Shown: positions 7,738 to 16,757, counted from the first letter of the stretch. The stretch is 38,065 nucleotides of DNA from Nitrospira sp. (GCA_030456405.1 JAKDNQ010000001.1:1-38065); one strand, 5' to 3'. Notes: generated from the sequence alone by a model not told the origin. Translations and numbers: made by a program.

Positions 7738-9261
7738 TTACTTCACTAACTCGAACTCACCCGGTTTCCAGCTCTTATCGAACCATGGTTGAAGCGGACC
7801 GTAGAGACGGAGCAGCACGTTCCAGCCTTTGCCGGGCACGGTCTGAACCCAATTGGTCTCGTGGCCTTCCGGCGCAGTCGGCCCGAACCACACGTCCACC
7901 GACGTGTCGGGGTTGCTGACGATCCCTTTGGTCTGGCTGCCGATGCTAGGAAACTGCTCGTCGGTCTGGAGCATCGAACGCGTCTGGTTGTCATACACGA
8001 CGAAAGACCAGAAGTTCTGCGCCGGGATGCCGGGAGGCAAATGAACTTTGTAGGTCTTACCGCCATCCAGCGCTTGGCCGCTGGAATCCACAAACGCTGC
8101 GGCATATTGTGACCCGACGCCCACCATCTTGAGCGTCATCGCCGGAGTCACGCCAGTGGCGTAGTAGAAGAAGAACGTGCGGGTGTCCAGATTGCGCACG
8201 CCTGGTTGCTGAAGAAATTCGTGACTCCCGCCGATGAACGGCGTGCACCACGCGCTGTTCGGAAAGAAATAGGCTTCCTTGGTGCGGCTCTTGAACACCA
8301 TCGCTCGTGCCGTGGCGTTGCCCACCGCTGCGGCCTCCGTGAGGATCTTCTTCATCCGCTCATCCGGATCGAACGGCTTGCCCTTCTCGATGCCGATCGC
8401 AGCGAGCAGGCCCAGCGTCTCCGGGTCCATCGCTTCAGTCGGTTCTTCCTGGACGAGATGGTTCACTTCTTCGAAGAACGTAAAATTGTTCGCGTGAATC
8501 GTATTGAACTCCTTGCCTGAGACATTAATGAACTTCATCGGCGGAGGATTCTTTGCCTGTGCGAGCGAATACACCTTCGCGAACTTCTTTGTGTTTTCAA
8601 CTGCCGGCTTCGGGTCGCCGTTCACGAGAAAGCCGCGCCAGAAATAGACATTGCCGTAGGTCTTCGAGCGGAAGACGTGATAACCCTCGGGCACGTCGCC
8701 CTTGTAGCCGGGCGGTAGCAACAGAAATTTCCCTCCCTTACCCCTGTCCGGTCCGGCATTGCCTACGTCTCCGACGTAGTGAAACCAATGGTCGTCGATA
8801 ATCCCGAGCACGTTCGGCGGCGTTTCCAGCACCAGTGGGCCGTCCTTCAAATCCAGCCACATCATGTTGTAAACGGTCTCGGAGTTTGGCGTAAGGAACA
8901 ACGACTTCGAGTCCATCAGCGTTTCCATAATGAGCACCGTCTGGTTGTCCGCCGCGCCCGCGTTGCGAAAACCCTTACGAATCGCAGAGACCGACGCGCC
9001 CGGCATGGCAGTCAGAAATGCCTGCACACCGCGTTGAAAGTCGAGGTTGTCATACACCTTCTGGATGGTGGCGTCGTCGGGGAAACCGTCGAAGAAGTTC
9101 AGCGTCCCAAGGCGCGTCTCGACCGAGTCCGGCGTAGTGATTTCCGGCGGGATGTCCGTCGTCATTTTCATTTTTGCCACGGTCTCTGCCTGGACGGTCG
9201 TGACAGCCAGCGCACAAACGAGCGCGGCGGCGATGAGTGCTTGTATGCGTACAGTCTTCAT
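7738..9261 (-). CDS. Exported DUF1254/DUF1214 protein
   Basis: A 507-residue protein with a signal peptide (MKTVRIQALIAAALVCALAV, cleavage near VQA-ET). The N-terminal half has DUF1254 features (TPNSETVYNMMWLDLKDGP, VLETPPNVLGIIDDHWFHYV) and the C-terminal half DUF1214 features (FWSFVVYDNQTRSML, NPDTSVDVWFGP, then GKGWNVLLRLYGPLQPWFDK). The biochemical role of the family is unknown; members are often exported and found near sulfatases or hydrolases. ATG 9261 is preferred over upstream starts because it begins the signal peptide directly. The stop lies only 21 bases from the start of the sulfatase gene that follows, so the two are probably co-transcribed. Confidence 0.85.
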   Translation of the reverse strand: MKTVRIQALIAAALVCALAVTTVQAETVAKMKMTTDIPPEITTPDSVETRLGTLNFFDGFPDDATIQKVYDNLDFQRGVQAFLTAMPGASVSAIRKGFRNAGAADNQTVLIMETLMDSKSLFLTPNSETVYNMMWLDLKDGPLVLETPPNVLGIIDDHWFHYVGDVGNAGPDRGKGGKFLLLPPGYKGDVPEGYHVFRSKTYGNVYFWRGFLVNGDPKPAVENTKKFAKVYSLAQAKNPPPMKFINVSGKEFNTIHANNFTFFEEVNHLVQEEPTEAMDPETLGLLAAIGIEKGKPFDPDERMKKILTEAAAVGNATARAMVFKSRTKEAYFFPNSAWCTPFIGGSHEFLQQPGVRNLDTRTFFFYYATGVTPAMTLKMVGVGSQYAAAFVDSSGQALDGGKTYKVHLPPGIPAQNFWSFVVYDNQTRSMLQTDEQFPSIGSQTKGIVSNPDTSVDVWFGPTAPEGHETNWVQTVPGKGWNVLLRLYGPLQPWFDKSWKPGEFELVK

Positions 9262-9354
9262 GGTTGCCTTTTGCCAAACGTGTGGTGTGTTGGACGGCAT
9301 CGGTCAGTTTGACGGCCTGCGTCATGACCGCAGGCGCGTCATTTGCCCATGCCA

Positions 9355-9873
9355 TCATGATTTCTGTTCAGTGACGAACGGGATTCTCTTCGCCAACTCG
9401 ATCCGGACAATCGCCCGAATCTTATTTTCGATTTGGATATACCGGGCTGTCTTCGTCGCGGGGAGCACTTTGCCGATCTTGTCGGCATAGGAACGCTTAA
9501 GTTTCACTTCTGCTTCTTCCACCGAGAGGGCCTCGTTCAGCAGCTTTTTGGCCAGATCGTTCGAAATCGTCCCCTTGCCCTGATTGTAGGCCTCAGCATA
9601 GCCGTCGATCGTCTTGCCAAGCCGTTGATTGAGCTGTTCCAATTCTTTTTGATATCCATCGTAGAGCGGCCAGAATTTCTTTCCCTCCGCGTCGTTCAAG
9701 TCCATATTGGCCGCGACCAGCAGTTTCTTATCGGCCTTGACCTTGTCCATGAAGATTTGCATGTTGGTGTCGCTGCCGGCATCACCGCCGGCGCCGGGGC
9801 CGATCTCCTGCGCCATCACCGGCGCCACCCATAGCACAATTCCCATGACGAACAATCTTGTAACGTTTCTCAT
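9355..9873 (-). CDS. Helical periplasmic protein (pair member 1)
   Basis: A 172-residue protein with a signal peptide (MRNVTRLFVMGIVLWVAPVM, cleavage near MAQ). The mature part is almost entirely predicted helix: ADKKLLVAANMDLNDAEGKK, FWPLYDGYQKELEQLNQRLG and, near the end, KTARYIQIENKIRAIVRIEL. It is paralogous to 19675-20154, with the same FWPLYDGYQKELEQ segment. No catalytic motif is visible. Size and helicity recall Spy/CpxP-like periplasmic chaperones, but their LTxxQ motif is not apparent, so function is left open. Ribosome binding site GGAAGGAG precedes ATG 9873. It lies between the two sulfatase genes. Confidence 0.7.
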   Translation of the reverse strand: MRNVTRLFVMGIVLWVAPVMAQEIGPGAGGDAGSDTNMQIFMDKVKADKKLLVAANMDLNDAEGKKFWPLYDGYQKELEQLNQRLGKTIDGYAEAYNQGKGTISNDLAKKLLNEALSVEEAEVKLKRSYADKIGKVLPATKTARYIQIENKIRAIVRIELAKRIPFVTEQKS

Positions 9874-10023
9874 TAAAGACTCCTTCCAAATTGGTTTGGT
9901 TGTTGTATTTCAGATCAACTCACTGCGCGTATTTCACATGGACGTCTGAATTGCCGGTGAAGGCGAACGGATCCTCGTCGACGTCATCCACCCACACCGG
10001 CGATTCCTAATCCTTGCCGCGCC

Positions 10024-12462
10024 TCAGTCGGCCAGCGCTTTCTTGTGCGCCACGTCCACGCGAGTCTTCTCCTCCTCTTGTCTGTCGGCCGCCTTCATTT
10101 CTTTGAGATCAATCGTGACTTTGTGAATCTTGCCGGTAAACCGATTGTCGTCTTCCTTGTAGTCTTCAGTGACGGGTGTGCCATCGTCCGTGCCGACGTC
10201 GGCGCCTTCGTCTGCTGAAAAGACGCAACATTGCGTATGCTCAATCCGACCTTCGGCGACCTTCTGGTCGTTGACGAAGATCGTCCCGATGCCGCCCTTG
10301 CCCATACCGGGTCCATCGGAGGCAAACTCGTAGCGAATCGTCGCCTTACCCGCTGCCAGCGACTGTGATGAGACAACATTGAACCGCTGCAGGCCCAGGA
10401 AGTTGTAGGTGTATGTCGGCTTGCCGTCTTTCAGGTACAAGCTCCAGCCGCCGAACCGCCCAGCCTGGGCGAGGATCACGCCGTTGGCGCCGCCGTCCGG
10501 AATCTCCACCTCCGCCGTAATCGTGTGCGACCGGTTCTTGGTGTTGATGAACACATTTTCAGACATCCCGGTCATGCCTTCATAGACCGTCAGGGAGGTA
10601 CGACCGCCCATGAGATCCGGTCGCCCGGCTGTGGCAGCGTTAATGCGCTCGATGACGCGGTCATCGATGGGCAGCACATGGTTCTTGACCGCTTCCTTCA
10701 AAAAGAGGTCTTGCAGTTCCTTGAGCTTTGCCGGATTCTTGGCGGCCAGATTGTTCACCAGACTGAAATCGTTCCGCGTGTCGTAGAGTTCCCACTTGTC
10801 GTCGAGAAGCGCGACGCGTGGCTTCAACTCCCATGGCGCCCGGTGAACGGTACCGGCCAACCAGCCGTCCACATAAATGGCGCGGTTGCCCATGATTTCA
10901 AAGTACTGCGCATAGTGGCGGCTCGTGGCCTTGGCATTGGCAAACGTATACAGCATGCTCACTCCTTGGATCGGTTCCTGTGGCGTGCCATTCACGACTT
11001 TCGGCTCCGGCAGCCCTGCGGCCTCCAGAATGGTCGGCGCAATATCGATGACATGATGGAACTGCGCGCGCACCTCGCCTTTCGCCGTGATCCGCTTGGG
11101 CCAGTGCACGATCATCGGGTTGCGGGTGCCGCCGAAACTGGAGGCGACCTGCTTGGTCCAGGTGAACGGCGTATCGCCCGCGACAGCCCACCCGGCAGCC
11201 ATGTGTGGATACGACATCGGACCACCGAGGTCGTCGTAATGCTTCAGGATGTCCTCGACCGTCTCATGCACGCCGTTGAAATAACTCATCTCGTTGAACA
11301 CCCCGAGCATGCCGCCTTCGGCGCTCGTGCCGTTGTCGCCGATGAGGTAGAAAATCAGCGTGTTGTCCATTTGACCCGTCTGCTCGAGCGCTTGGATTAC
11401 CCGGCCGATCTCCGTGTCTGTGTACTCGCCGAAGCCGGCGTAGATTTCCATCTGACGGCTAAAGAGTTTTTTCTCATTCTCCGTGAGTTTGTCCCAATCT
11501 TTGATGTCGGTCGGTTTTGGCGCAAGCTTCGTACCCTGTGGGACGACACCCAGTTTGATTTGCCGGGCCAGGGTCTCTTCGCGGAATTGGTCCCACCCGC
11601 CATCGAACTTGCCCTTGTACTTGGTGATCCATTCTTTCGGCACATGGTGCGGCGCATGCACGGCGCCGGGAGCGAAGTACATGAAAAATGGCTTATCCGG
11701 TGTGAGCGACTTCTGGTAGCGCATCCAGTTCATCGCTTGGTTCGTCATGTCGGTCATGAAGTGATAGTTGGGATCCTTCCGCAATTCCACCTGCGTCATT
11801 CCATCGTAGAGCAATGGCGCCCACTGATTGGTCTCGCCGCCGATGAAGCCGTAGAATTTATCGAAGCCGGAGCGGGTCGGCCAGCGATCGGTCGGGCCGG
11901 ATGGGCTGACCTCCCAGGCCGCAGTCTCGTGGTTCTTGCCGAAGAAACCGGTGCTATAGCCGTTGAGCCGCAGCATCTCGGCCAACGGGGCCACGTTGTT
12001 GGGCCGGCTCCCGGTAGAGCCGGGGAACGCAGTCGCGATCTCGGTGATGCCGGCCATGTTGTTCATATGATGGTTACGACCGCTGAGCAGCGCGGCGCGG
12101 GTCGGCGAGCAGAGGGCGGTCGTATGAAAATGGTTATACCGCAATCCCTGATCGGCCAGCCGTTCGGCGGTCGGCATATGGATCGGGCCGCCGAACGCGC
12201 TGGACATGCCGAACCCCATATCGTCGAGCATGATGAGCAGCACATTCGGGGCATTAGTCGGCGCCTTCACCTCAAATCGCGGCGGCGGGGTGGCCTTACG
12301 AGCATCCAACTCTGTAATTACCTGGCGCTTGGGTTCCGGAATCGGCAAGACCGTCCGATCAAGCTTGTCGGCGGCCTGGACAGGGACAGGTCCAACTGTC
12401 ATCGCCACCGATAACCCCATCAATATAATGGTGGGGATAACCAACCTTCTATGATGCCTCAT
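10024..12462 (-). CDS. Large secreted sulfatase (formylglycine type, 812 aa)
   Basis: A second formylglycine-dependent sulfatase, of the roughly 800-residue class seen in mycobacterial AtsA-like enzymes. Signal peptide to about residue 30 (VPVQA-AD). The N-terminal metal site is in NVLLIMLDDMGFG (73-85). The modification motif is LCSPTRAALLSGR with Cys118 (canonical C-x-P-x-R). FFGKNHET and FYLIGDNGTSAEGG supply further active-site residues. After about residue 620 comes an extra beta-rich domain (YEGMTGMSENVFINTKNRSH, later GGWSLYLKDGKPTYTYN), typical of this longer class and resembling a lectin-like fold. A ribosome binding site (AAAGGGAAG) precedes ATG 12462. A 629-codon frame on the other strand across it is its antisense shadow. 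The substrate is unknown. Confidence 0.93.
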   Translation of the reverse strand: MRHHRRLVIPTIILMGLSVAMTVGPVPVQAADKLDRTVLPIPEPKRQVITELDARKATPPPRFEVKAPTNAPNVLLIMLDDMGFGMSSAFGGPIHMPTAERLADQGLRYNHFHTTALCSPTRAALLSGRNHHMNNMAGITEIATAFPGSTGSRPNNVAPLAEMLRLNGYSTGFFGKNHETAAWEVSPSGPTDRWPTRSGFDKFYGFIGGETNQWAPLLYDGMTQVELRKDPNYHFMTDMTNQAMNWMRYQKSLTPDKPFFMYFAPGAVHAPHHVPKEWITKYKGKFDGGWDQFREETLARQIKLGVVPQGTKLAPKPTDIKDWDKLTENEKKLFSRQMEIYAGFGEYTDTEIGRVIQALEQTGQMDNTLIFYLIGDNGTSAEGGMLGVFNEMSYFNGVHETVEDILKHYDDLGGPMSYPHMAAGWAVAGDTPFTWTKQVASSFGGTRNPMIVHWPKRITAKGEVRAQFHHVIDIAPTILEAAGLPEPKVVNGTPQEPIQGVSMLYTFANAKATSRHYAQYFEIMGNRAIYVDGWLAGTVHRAPWELKPRVALLDDKWELYDTRNDFSLVNNLAAKNPAKLKELQDLFLKEAVKNHVLPIDDRVIERINAATAGRPDLMGGRTSLTVYEGMTGMSENVFINTKNRSHTITAEVEIPDGGANGVILAQAGRFGGWSLYLKDGKPTYTYNFLGLQRFNVVSSQSLAAGKATIRYEFASDGPGMGKGGIGTIFVNDQKVAEGRIEHTQCCVFSADEGADVGTDDGTPVTEDYKEDDNRFTGKIHKVTIDLKEMKAADRQEEEKTRVDVAHKKALAD

Positions 12463-12623
12463 GGTTTCTTCCCTTTCTGTGAAATTCTATCGTTGTGGTA
12501 CAGCCATTGGCTGATGCTTTCCTTATGTATGACCTACTTCGTATACACCGAGAGAGCACATGCTACAAGTTCAGAGTGCCCCCCACCTTCATTACCAGGC
12601 TCAGTCGGATTGGGGAACAAGCT

Positions 12624-13334
12624 TTAGTTGATCCACCCCTCTTCCTGAAATCGCTTCTTGAGCACTTCGGCGATTTCCTTAGCCGTGGCTTTGGCTCGGC
12701 CTTCAATCTTGCTGCTGCCGCTGTATTCTCCATACACTTTCATCCCGCCGCTGACGATCAGGCCCGCAGGGTTGGCCGTGGCAATGAGGCCGACAACTCC
12801 TAGCGCGGCCCCCGGCGATTTGGCTCCGCCGGCTCCGACCTTTCCGGATCCAAGTTTTCGCAGTCCCTGAGCTGTCATCTGGTAGCCTTCGACCGCCGTC
12901 GTCAACTGGGATGCCCCGGAACCGAAACCGATTGCGACACGTTTGGTCGCATCGCCCTCGTCGATTGAAAGGAGATAGCCCCGGAGCACAATGTCGTTGA
13001 TCTCCGGCCTCGTGAAATTCGACGCCCTCATTGCCGGTAGTCCCATCCCGCTGATCTCCTCGACCAGCTGTCCCGCAATGGCATAACCCAGATGACGGCC
13101 GGTCGCGATCTGCTCGGCTGTTTGAGGCGTGGCATGATCGGTAGGCTGACCGGCGAGCGTAGAGTTGGCCGGGACGTCGGCGGGCGTCGCGGCGAAGTCG
13201 TAGACCCAAATGTGACCGGGACGAGGGAGCCGCTCGGTTACGAGTCTCTCTCGGCCTATGACCTGAGTTTCGGCGCATCCAGCTGCCGCCACGAAGGCCA
13301 ACAGACAGAATATGACACGCGTAAATGATTGCAT
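12624..13334 (-). CDS. DUF4410 lipoprotein (pair member 1)
   Basis: A 236-residue predicted lipoprotein. The signal ends in AAAGC with Cys20. RPGHIWVYDFAATPADVPAN is the typical start of DUF4410 proteins, which are of unknown function. A glycine/alanine-rich stretch (GAALGVVGLIATANPAGLIV) and a charged C-terminal helix (KIEGRAKATAKEIAEVLKKR) follow. The start at 13334 has an excellent ribosome binding site (TTAGGAGG) and begins the signal peptide directly. A close paralogue lies at 16822-17532; the two share the order of all segments. Confidence 0.8.
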   Translation of the reverse strand: MQSFTRVIFCLLAFVAAAGCAETQVIGRERLVTERLPRPGHIWVYDFAATPADVPANSTLAGQPTDHATPQTAEQIATGRHLGYAIAGQLVEEISGMGLPAMRASNFTRPEINDIVLRGYLLSIDEGDATKRVAIGFGSGASQLTTAVEGYQMTAQGLRKLGSGKVGAGGAKSPGAALGVVGLIATANPAGLIVSGGMKVYGEYSGSSKIEGRAKATAKEIAEVLKKRFQEEGWIN

Positions 13335-13406
13335 GACAGACCTCCTAATTATGAGATGGATTCCCATCCTGCACGTGTTGAACTCCTGAAAAACGTTGTT
13401 CAACCC

Positions 13407-13553
13407 TTATCCCGTCGCAACAGCCTCGCAAGCGCCGGTCAGGTCCTTCGTCATATCCACGACCGTCCAGCCTTTTGCCTGAACTTCATCGAGACCCTTG
13501 TCGAGGAGACCGATGCTCGATTTTCTATCGCAAGCCACTTTCTTAGCCGTGTC
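13407..13553 (-). other. Open frame continuing past the stop of the glycine-zipper gene
   Basis: The 48 codons directly after the TAA of the glycine-zipper gene (13554-13556) are open in the same frame and end at the TAA at 13407. They read DTAKKVACDRKSSIGLLDKG, then LDEVQAKGWTVVDMTKDLTG and ACEAVATG, a balanced soluble-protein composition. Either the upstream stop is a nonsense mutation in a longer gene, or this is the tail of a separate lost gene. No start codon with a ribosome binding site is visible inside it. Confidence 0.45.
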
Positions 13554-14027
13554 TTAGCCCACCTTGTATCCCTTGCCCTCCAGACAAACGCTGTACGCAC
13601 GATTGAAGGTTTGCTGACTGCCCTGATTGTTGGCCGCCTGTGCTTGGGTCTTCTGTTCGTACTGCATCTCAGACCGGCGGCGGCGCATCATACCTGCGCC
13701 GCCTCCGACGGCTGCGCCGATCGCCGCGCCTTTGCCGGCATCGCCTGCAATCGCTCCGCCGATAGCGCCGAGCGCCGCGCCCCTCATCGCACCGCCGACC
13801 GCTTGTCCCCTTTCGGGGGCCTGTGGGGCCGGGGCCGCGGCTTGCTGATTCGGATCGATGCCGGTTTGCTCCTTCGCCCATTTGTGACAGGTGAACTGAT
13901 CGAATTCCTGCTGGTCCTTACTCTGTCCTTTTTCAGGAAAGATGAACATCTGCGCGCCGGCATCAGCTGAGATCCCGGCTAAAACGACAAGTAGTGCGGC
14001 TACCACAATGTACCGTGATCGAATCAT
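13554..14027 (-). CDS. Exported glycine-zipper protein
   Basis: A 157-residue protein with a signal peptide (MIRSRYIVVAALLVVLAGIS, cleavage near AGA-QM). The mature N-terminus reads FIFPEKGQSKDQQEFDQFTC, as in exported proteins with the YMGG/glycine-zipper arrangement. A zipper of small residues follows (GGAMRGAALGAIGGAIAG, GKGAAIGAAVGGGAGMMRRR) that could insert in or span a membrane. The C-terminus has AYSVCLEGKGYKVG, which pairs a second cysteine with that of QFTC. The start at 14027 has a GGAGGG ribosome binding site. The frame continues openly for 48 codons after its stop, so it may be shortened. Function unknown. Confidence 0.75.
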   Translation of the reverse strand: MIRSRYIVVAALLVVLAGISADAGAQMFIFPEKGQSKDQQEFDQFTCHKWAKEQTGIDPNQQAAAPAPQAPERGQAVGGAMRGAALGAIGGAIAGDAGKGAAIGAAVGGGAGMMRRRRSEMQYEQKTQAQAANNQGSQQTFNRAYSVCLEGKGYKVG

Positions 14028-14070
14028 AAATCCCTCCGAATCGTGGTTGGATATGTCCTGGCTCACAACG

Positions 14071-14604
14071 CTATTTCCCTTCCGGAATCTTATAGGTCAA
14101 CGAAGGCCATACGGCGACACCCTCGCCATGTTGTTCCGCCGACTCGAATCCGGTCACCGTCGTGAGATTCCGCACCTGTATGCGCGAGATCATTTCCCCT
14201 TCTCCGGTGATGCCATCGAACTTCCCGGTCCCCCCGTCGATTTTGAATGGCCCCTTACAACCTTCGAGATCTCCCTTGCAGGTAAATCTCGCATAGATAC
14301 GGTTACCGTCTTCATCGGTGAGGATGCACCGCCCTTGGCCCGTCTTGGTCATGGATTTGAGATCGCCTTCGGCCGTTGCCGGGCATACGATGGAGGCCGC
14401 GTGCAGCATGCCCTTGCCATCTTCCACATACAACGTCCCGGTATAGACTCCCACCAAGTAGGCTTGATCCTGGCCGACCGGGAATACAAACGAGCGGCCA
14501 TTCCATGTGGCAACCGCTTTGACCGTTCCTTCTTCCGCGCCGGCGATCTGCCAAGAGCACCCGACTATCATGGTCATCGCAAGCACGATCAGTATGCTTT
14601 TCAT
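14071..14604 (-). CDS. Putative lipoprotein with calycin-like C-terminus
   Basis: A 177-residue exported protein. The signal contains a possible lipobox (MIVGC, Cys16); cleavage near AGA-EE is an alternative. The mature part is predicted beta-rich. GPFKIDGGTGKFDGITGEGE resembles the GGTGxFxGxTG turn seen in small calycin-like barrels, but no named family is certain. Four cysteines (VCPA, RCIL, FTCKG, EGCKG) may form disulfides. ATG 14604 follows a strong GGAGGGAGA ribosome binding site. It lies directly downstream of the formylglycine-generating enzyme gene, with a 67-base gap. Confidence 0.6.
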   Translation of the reverse strand: MKSILIVLAMTMIVGCSWQIAGAEEGTVKAVATWNGRSFVFPVGQDQAYLVGVYTGTLYVEDGKGMLHAASIVCPATAEGDLKSMTKTGQGRCILTDEDGNRIYARFTCKGDLEGCKGPFKIDGGTGKFDGITGEGEMISRIQVRNLTTVTGFESAEQHGEGVAVWPSLTYKIPEGK

Positions 14605-14671
14605 CCTGCTCTCCCTCCATCCTGTGTTGTTGAACCGGTCAGTGTTCTGTGTCCTTCCCTTTCCTCGCTAC

Positions 14672-15826
14672 TCAACGACCTGTGGCCGCGCGTTTCACCA
14701 GCCGGAAACCCACGTGGTTCGTCCCCGTATCCGGCTCGCCTTTCCCGCGTCCTCCGGCAATGTAGCGCGCGCAGTATTGGTCGGTGCAGAGATACGACCC
14801 GCCCTTATGCACCTTTTTCTTGACCCCCGGCTCGCTTGGATCGAGACTGTCGGATGGTCCCTTCGGATTTTTGGCCACTTCTTCGGCGGCGGCAAGCGCC
14901 GTGTAATAGTCGTGGCGATACCAATCGCTCGTCCATTCCCACACGTTGCCGGCCATGTCGTACAATCCGTAGGCATTGGGCGGAAATGACGCGACCGGCG
15001 CGGCTAGGTCGTACCCATCTTCTTTTGTGCTGTTGTCCGGAAAGTGTCCCTGAAACGTGTTGGCCATGAACTTGCCGCCCGGCTTCAACTCATCGCCCCA
15101 GGGATAGGGTTTTTTCTCGAGCCCGCCACGCGCAGCAAATTCGAATTCTGCTTCCGTGGGCACGCGCTTGCCTGCCCATTTCGCATAGGCCAGCGCGTCC
15201 TCGTAGGCGATATGCACGACGGGATGGTTCATCCTGTTCTTGATCGTGCCGGCAGCTCCCTCTGGATGACGCCAATTCGCGCCATTGACGTAGCTCCACC
15301 ATTGGAAATGATCGTTCAGCTTCACCGGACGATCGGGTGGTGAAAACACGACCGACCCCGCGACGAGATTCTCCGGCGGCGCGCCGGGAAAATCTTCCGC
15401 GCGCGGCTTCCGCTCTGCCACCGTCACATACTTGGTCGCCTTCACGAATCTGGCGAACTGCTCGTTTGTGACTTCGGTCTTATCCATCCAAAAGCCGTCG
15501 AGAGAGACGCGGTGCCACGGCTGCGCATCCGGAAACTCATCCGCACCCATCCAGAATTCCCCGCCGGAAATCCAAACCATCCCCTCGGGCGCAGGACCCG
15601 GCGCAGACACTCTTTTCGAGTGGGGTACGTCGCGTGGAGATGTGCTCTCTGTTTGACCCAATCCACGAGCTTTGGCAGAGGAAATACCCATACCGCAGCT
15701 GATGCCGACCTCTCGATCCATCGGAGCCGGGGAATCAGCGCCTCTCGCGACAGGCCACCCGGCTCCAGATACGATGGCCATGGTGGCGATCATTGCGCCG
15801 ATCAGTTGAAGCCTGTGGCGTCTCAT
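14672..15826 (-). CDS. Formylglycine-generating enzyme (SUMF1 family), exported
   Basis: Oxidises the active-site cysteine of type I sulfatases to formylglycine, using oxygen and copper. A 384-residue protein with an N-terminal signal (IGAMIATMAIVSGAGWPVAR) and a FGE-sulfatase domain from about residue 80: EGMVWISGGEFWMGADE (81-97), DKTEVTNEQFARFV, NHPVVHIAYEDALAYAKWAG (200-219), RVPTEAEFEFAARGG, AGNVWEWTSDWY (292-303) and KGGSYLCTDQYCARY. Cys347 and Cys352 match the spacing of the two catalytic, copper-binding cysteines of human FGE (Cys336, Cys341). Many SUMF1 relatives lack these, so this one looks like a real FGE. ATG 15826 begins the signal peptide; upstream in-frame ATGs have no such logic. 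The likely clients are the sulfatases at 6136 and 10024. Confidence 0.88.
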   Translation of the reverse strand: MRRHRLQLIGAMIATMAIVSGAGWPVARGADSPAPMDREVGISCGMGISSAKARGLGQTESTSPRDVPHSKRVSAPGPAPEGMVWISGGEFWMGADEFPDAQPWHRVSLDGFWMDKTEVTNEQFARFVKATKYVTVAERKPRAEDFPGAPPENLVAGSVVFSPPDRPVKLNDHFQWWSYVNGANWRHPEGAAGTIKNRMNHPVVHIAYEDALAYAKWAGKRVPTEAEFEFAARGGLEKKPYPWGDELKPGGKFMANTFQGHFPDNSTKEDGYDLAAPVASFPPNAYGLYDMAGNVWEWTSDWYRHDYYTALAAAEEVAKNPKGPSDSLDPSEPGVKKKVHKGGSYLCTDQYCARYIAGGRGKGEPDTGTNHVGFRLVKRAATGR

Positions 15827-15899
15827 CACTGTCCCTTCGCGCACAAGCGATATTCCAACCTTCACGTGCAAAAAATCCCTGGGTCCCTTCATCTTTTTC

Positions 15900-16745
15900 T
15901 CACTGACCGAGAATCGACTTGGGCAGCAGCAAGGCGATCTGCAACCGAAACGTCCCGTCCGCCCCTGGATCCGGCCGCACCACATTGGCGTAATACCCGC
16001 AATTGGCATTGAACGGCAGCTTTCCGATAAAAAACACTTTGCCGAACCCACCGCCCACCGGCACCGTCCACTTGTTGCCGTCTGCCGCCTCCCAATCCGC
16101 GGTGATAATGGGAGAGGCTGTCAGATACCAGCCGTCCGGCAAATTGTAGTTGGCGAACGGCTGAATCAGCGCTTGGCTGAGATCGCGTCGATCGCTGTTT
16201 CCGGCAAAGGACCAGACTTGTTGCACCAGGCCTCCGACGACCCACGGACCGTGGATCTTCAATGCCACTGCCGATGGACCAGCCGCCCATTTTCTTGTGC
16301 CGGTTGCTTCGTCAGTGCCGGTGGGGAGCTGCACACTAGGTCCGACTCCCCAAATAAAGGGTTTAGGGTCAGTCGGCGAAAGGAAGGCCGAGACATTCAC
16401 GTCTCCCAGTCCCCAGGTATCGTCGTTGGTCGTGGCCAAGGTGGGTTGCTTGATAATCGGCATGATCGTTCTGGTGATGAGGTTCCATTCACTGTTGAGA
16501 TTGATGGGAATCACCGGCTGGACGTTGAGAACATTCTGCATCCGGTTGTTCGGTCCGATACCGAAATTCATATTGTTCTGAAGCGGGATGCTGATGAGAT
16601 CGGCGACCGGATTTTGCGTCTTCTTTGCGAGATCGGTACTCGATTCTCCCGCCCATGCAGGAGCACTCACCGACATTGCCATCAACACGAGTCCGAAAAT
16701 CGCCAGGCATTGCTGTATGTTTCGCATCCTCTGTGTCATCACCAT
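15900..16745 (-). CDS. Outer-membrane transporter-like beta-barrel protein
   Basis: A 281-residue protein with a signal peptide (QCLAIFGLVLMAMSVSAPAW, cleavage near WA-GE). The mature part is made of amphipathic strands with features of the MetA/phenol-pathway-like transporter family: NPVADLISIPLQNNMNFGIG, GLGDVNVSAFLSP, WGVGPSVQLPTGTD and FANYNLPDGWYLTASPIITA. Members are thought to be outer-membrane channels; the substrate is not known. The ATG at 16745 is chosen because an upstream ATG adds only residues encoded by the 7-nt repeat block (MRDMGYGIRDTGYGIG). The GGGAG ribosome binding site is at the end of that repeat block. Confidence 0.7.
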   Translation of the reverse strand: MVMTQRMRNIQQCLAIFGLVLMAMSVSAPAWAGESSTDLAKKTQNPVADLISIPLQNNMNFGIGPNNRMQNVLNVQPVIPINLNSEWNLITRTIMPIIKQPTLATTNDDTWGLGDVNVSAFLSPTDPKPFIWGVGPSVQLPTGTDEATGTRKWAAGPSAVALKIHGPWVVGGLVQQVWSFAGNSDRRDLSQALIQPFANYNLPDGWYLTASPIITADWEAADGNKWTVPVGGGFGKVFFIGKLPFNANCGYYANVVRPDPGADGTFRLQIALLLPKSILGQ

Positions 16746-16757
16746 AGAATTGCTCCC

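Noticed and set aside
10525..12414. A 629-codon open frame on the plus strand
   Set aside because: It is antisense to the large sulfatase, which has complete active-site motifs, a signal peptide and a ribosome binding site. The plus-strand translation shows no recognisable domain.
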